Origin: Bacillus sp. Marseille-Q1617
GTDB taxonomy: Bacteria; Bacillota; Bacilli; Bacillales; Bacillaceae_B
Direction of reading: 5' to 3'
DNA length: 64,000 nucleotides
NCBI RefSeq assembly: GCF_903645295.1
Contig: NZ_CAHJXM010000001.1
Location: 1,923,501-1,987,500, forward strand
The notes beneath the pieces are model-generated. The model did no database searches and was not told the origin of the DNA. It saw only the letters and a program-made list of their open reading frames with translations. Positions within the stretch are counted from its first letter, which is position 1; every line of letters begins with the position of its first letter. Shown piece after piece: positions 61,213 to 64,000 of the stretch. The translations under genes and the position numbers were made by a program.

Positions 61213-61243
61213 AAAACCTCGTCATGACGGACGAGGTTTTTCC
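61213..61243. terminator. Terminator for the convergent exporter
   Basis: Perfect stem AAAACCTCGTC / GACGAGGTTTT with A and T tails on either side; follows the minus-strand exporter's stop. Confidence 0.85.
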
Positions 61244-61248
61244 TGTTC

Positions 61249-62685
61249 TTACTCACCCGAAGATTCATCTACATCAGCGGCTACAGCTTTCTTAATGAAA
61301 AGTGAAATGATGACCGCTGTCAGTGCAAGGGCTAACGCGAACCAATAAGCGCGGTGAACACCAAATGTCATGGCATCATTCATTACATCCTGAGTAACAG
61401 TTCCGGTCCGGTCATCAAGATAGCTCTCACGACTTTGTGTCATGATGCTCACGAACACCGATACCCCTAAAGCCCCTGAAACGGGCTGAAGGGTATTCGA
61501 GATGGCTGTTCCATGAGGATAAAGGTTTTTAGGCAGCTCATTCAGTGCATTTGTTTGGGCAGGCATCATGATAGCAGATATTGACAGCATCAACAGTATG
61601 TAAACAATGATGAAAAACCAAATTGGGGTTGCCTGGCTGATATTGCTAAAAAATATAATGACTCCTGATAGCACGATCGTACCAGGAATGATCAACTTTC
61701 TCGGACCGTATTTATCAAATAAAGAGCCCATCACAGGAGACATTAATCCGTTTAACAGCGCCCCGGGTAATAGTAACAGTCCTGCAACCTTTGCCGAATA
61801 TCCGAGCGGGCCCTGTAAATACATGGGCATAACGATTTCAGATGCGAACATTGCCATGATCACGATGATGAATAGAACGACCCCGCGGGCATAGCTTTTA
61901 TATTTGAAAACCCGCACATCAAGCAGAGGTTCCTTCAATTTTAACTGCCTTAAAACAAACCACACAAGGCTGACTGCACTCACTATAATAATGGTGACGA
62001 TTCTTAAAGATGTGAACCCTTCACCTGCTTCTCCTGCAGCACTGAAGCCATATACAATTCCAGCAATACCGACTGAAGATAGGACGATTGACCATACATC
62101 TACGCCCGGCCGTGTCACTTCCCCAACATTTTGCAAGTACTTCCATGCAAATAAAATAGAAAACATTGAAAAAGGTATGACCGTGATGAATAACCATCTC
62201 CAACCGAGAGTATCTACAATAACTCCGGATAAAGTCGGTCCGATCGCAGGTGCAAACATAATGACCAATCCAAATGTCCCCATGATTTTACCGCGGACTT
62301 CCGGTTTATAGATAAGCAGTATTGCATTCATAATGACCGGTATCAACAACCCTGTTCCGACAGCTTGAATCATTCGTCCAGTTAATAGCATCGGAAAATT
62401 CATTGCACTTGCTGCGATGGTCGTACCGATCAAGAATACCGTCATTACACCGATAAACATTTGTCTTGTTGTGAACCATTGGATCAATAATGCTGATATC
62501 GGCATCAATACCCCCATTACCAGCATGAAGCCGGTGGCAAGCCATTGAACCGTGGGTGCATTAACCCCAAACACTTCCATTAATTCAGTTAGTGCTATAT
62601 TCAACAATGTTTCATTCAGAATAGCAAAAAAAGCGCCTATCATAAAGGTGATCAGTATCGCTTTTGAATTGATTTTTGATTCCAT
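61249..62685 (-). CDS. DHA2-family MFS multidrug exporter
   Basis: 478 residues, GGAGGAG upstream on the minus strand. Fourteen predicted helices; ILNETLLNIALTELMEVFGV, RMIQAVGTGLLIPVIMNAIL and GTFGLVIMFAPAIGPTLSGV align with the facing exporter, with which it shares architecture but clear divergence. Ends in an acidic tail (VAADVDESSGE). No regulator gene beside it. Convergent placement suggests an old duplication or independent gain. Confidence 0.93.
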   Translation of the reverse strand: MESKINSKAILITFMIGAFFAILNETLLNIALTELMEVFGVNAPTVQWLATGFMLVMGVLMPISALLIQWFTTRQMFIGVMTVFLIGTTIAASAMNFPMLLTGRMIQAVGTGLLIPVIMNAILLIYKPEVRGKIMGTFGLVIMFAPAIGPTLSGVIVDTLGWRWLFITVIPFSMFSILFAWKYLQNVGEVTRPGVDVWSIVLSSVGIAGIVYGFSAAGEAGEGFTSLRIVTIIIVSAVSLVWFVLRQLKLKEPLLDVRVFKYKSYARGVVLFIIVIMAMFASEIVMPMYLQGPLGYSAKVAGLLLLPGALLNGLMSPVMGSLFDKYGPRKLIIPGTIVLSGVIIFFSNISQATPIWFFIIVYILLMLSISAIMMPAQTNALNELPKNLYPHGTAISNTLQPVSGALGVSVFVSIMTQSRESYLDDRTGTVTQDVMNDAMTFGVHRAYWFALALALTAVIISLFIKKAVAADVDESSGE

Positions 62686-62835
62686 TTTACTCCTCCGGCT
62701 TTTAATATATTTTGACCTTAACTATAATCTACTATTTAATAGAAAGTGTCCAGAAATGAACCTTAAATTCCATAAATTTCATCATCTCCATATGATACAA
62801 TAAAACAAAGGCAATAGGAATGGGGGATTCATAAG

Positions 62836-63582
62836 ATGTGTACTGAGCAAGGTCTATCTCATCTTTATTCCAAACTCACTATCATTTCGGGTGAAAATTA
62901 TCTTATCATTGAAAATACAAGCATTCTGACAGCTCGAGAAATCCGGCAGTTCATCCTGTATGTCATCAATCATCCGGCATATGAACATATCAATTCGATT
63001 GAATTTTTGATAGACAAAAGTCTTGAAAATGAACTGAATTCTTTTTTACATACATACGATTTTCATATGACCGATCAACTGGTAAGAGTTGAAAAAAGAT
63101 TAGACGGTCAAGGTCGGTCCGTCAAGGATTCACCATATCAATATAAAAATCTTAAAGATCTCTCAGTACAGGGTTTTAAATATCTATGGAGTCTTTCGAT
63201 GGAAGGATCCCCCAATCCACAGTCAAGCTTAAATATTGATGAACATTTCCAGAGTGTCAAAACAGAACTGGGAGAAAATTACGAACGTTCCTGCATGGCT
63301 GTATATGAGAATGAAAAACCAATCGGTGTTATCATACCGCATATCGAACCAGGTACTGCAGAAGAAGGCAGACTCTTTTATTTCGGACTCAGTCAAAGGG
63401 AACGAGGGAAAGGTAAAAGCGGGATCATTCACCAAGATGCTCTTGATATCCTCTATAAAGACTTCAGGGCTGCCTATTATATAGGAAGTACCAGTTACAA
63501 TAACCAGCCTATGCTCAACACGTTCATCAAAAACGGCTGCAGAATAAAAGAAGAACTATTATGTTATTCTCTTACAAGATAA
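62836..63582 (+). CDS. GNAT-domain protein with long N-terminal region
   Basis: 248 residues, ATGGGGGATT upstream. The first 130 residues form an extra alpha/beta region (LIIENTSILTAREIRQFILY). The GNAT core follows: NEKPIGVIIPHIEPGTAEEG, LFYFGLSQRERGKGKSGIIH (RGKGKSG as the acetyl-CoA loop), NNQPMLNTFIKNGCRIKEEL. Such two-part GNATs are common in Bacillus; substrate unknown. Confidence 0.85.
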   Translation: MCTEQGLSHLYSKLTIISGENYLIIENTSILTAREIRQFILYVINHPAYEHINSIEFLIDKSLENELNSFLHTYDFHMTDQLVRVEKRLDGQGRSVKDSPYQYKNLKDLSVQGFKYLWSLSMEGSPNPQSSLNIDEHFQSVKTELGENYERSCMAVYENEKPIGVIIPHIEPGTAEEGRLFYFGLSQRERGKGKSGIIHQDALDILYKDFRAAYYIGSTSYNNQPMLNTFIKNGCRIKEELLCYSLTR

Positions 63583-63702
63583 AAGCATCCTATTTTGACT
63601 CCAATCAGCGATGGTCAGCTTATCTATATAATAGTTATGAGGGAACAATGGTAAACTACAATCATGAAAAAAACTCTCGCTGTGAAAGGGTTGGATTGTT
63701 AA

Positions 63703-64000
63703 ATGTCTGATTCCATTAAACATACATATGATCAATTGGCCGAAACCTATCAACGTGATATTGATAAAGCAAGTCCTTATAATGCTTACTACGAAAGACC
63801 CGCTATGCTAGCCGAGCTCCCTGAGGATTTGAAAGGAAAATCCATTTTGGATGCAGGTTGTGCAGCAGGCTGGTACACCGATTATTTTGCACGTCAAGAA
63901 GCGATTGTCACAGGGGTAGATCTGAGTCCGGGAATGATTAATGCCGCGAAAGAAAGAGTAGGGAACCGTGCGACAGTCATATGCCATGACCTTCAAAAGC
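63703..64000 (+). CDS. Class I SAM-dependent methyltransferase (partial)
   Basis: 99 codons to the window's right edge, starting [23 protein letters not shown] motif I is [20 protein letters not shown] and the acidic loop is [20 protein letters not shown]. Belongs to the UbiE/methyltransferase-11 group. AAAGGG lies somewhat far (13 bases) before the ATG. The C-terminal half is outside the window. Confidence 0.88.
   Translation, partial: MSDSIKHTYDQLAETYQRDIDKASPYNAYYERPAMLAELPEDLKGKSILDAGCAAGWYTDYFARQEAIVTGVDLSPGMINAAKERVGNRATVICHDLQK

Noticed and set aside
1..64000. tRNA, rRNA, CRISPR array, prophage or origin
   Set aside because: No tRNA cloverleaf, rRNA motif, regularly spaced repeats, phage structural genes or DnaA-box cluster was recognised by eye; a tRNA or CRISPR scan would settle it.

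Overview
The window is low-GC DNA from a Gram-positive spore-former of the Bacillaceae (Bacillus sensu lato; a Rossellomorea-like mesophile would fit, but I cannot fix the species). The reasons are strong AAGGAGG/GGGGGAG-type ribosome binding sites, frequent TTG and GTG starts, intrinsic terminators after most genes, and typical Bacillus families: three RsbR stressosome paralogues, BdbC/BdbD, PdaC-like deacetylase, SpoOM-like and FbpB-like proteins, TmrB-like kinase, and DUF402, DUF421 and CBO0543 proteins. No rRNA, tRNA or CRISPR array was seen.

Layout. 1-13 kb: many short, mostly monocistronic accessory enzymes (serine hydrolase, GNATs, DinB, histidine phosphatase, VOC, NUDIX, PP2C-like, nucleotidyltransferase, pirin, nitroreductase) plus a frameshifted membrane protein, a DUF2268 fossil and a small secreted peptide. 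13-21 kb: three rsbR-like genes interspersed with GNATs, an HTH regulator and an epimerase. 22-32 kb: large SNF2 helicase, TraB-like protein, nucleoside hydrolase, AidB-like acyl-CoA dehydrogenase and a 27-residue Cys-rich peptide. 33-37.8 kb: bdbDC, a YnfA-like protein, and an ArsR-family regulator/CadA metal-export operon followed by a convergent gene for a protein that is one third Cys plus His. 38-48 kb: PdaC-like deacetylase, a block of GNATs with a HAD phosphatase, glutaminase, a nucleotidyltransferase/TmrB-like pair, and a minus-strand operon (FbpB-like plus SpoOM-like) headed by a clear yybP-ykoY manganese riboswitch with its own sigma-A promoter and terminator.

48,954-58,758 is a complete 9,805-bp Tn3-family transposon. 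It has 41-bp terminal inverted repeats (38/41 identical), an exact GACTA target duplication, tnpR-tnpA at the right end, and a cargo of orphan secreted/lipoprotein genes, pseudogenes, two older Tn3-type ends and an IS21-family element with its own 7-bp duplication. It interrupts the 3' end of a Dph6-like ATP-pyrophosphatase gene, whose lost tail and terminator can be read on the far side. The last 5 kb hold a TetR regulator with two operator palindromes (one filling its promoter spacer), two convergent DHA2 multidrug exporters, a GNAT and the start of a methyltransferase.

Themes: metal and redox handling (CadA system, Cys/His-rich proteins, Mn riboswitch, Bdb thiol oxidases), general-stress sensing (three RsbR variants), small-molecule modification or detoxification (13 GNATs, two nucleotidyltransferases, NUDIX, VOC, TmrB-like, exporters), and mobile DNA carrying secreted proteins of unknown role.
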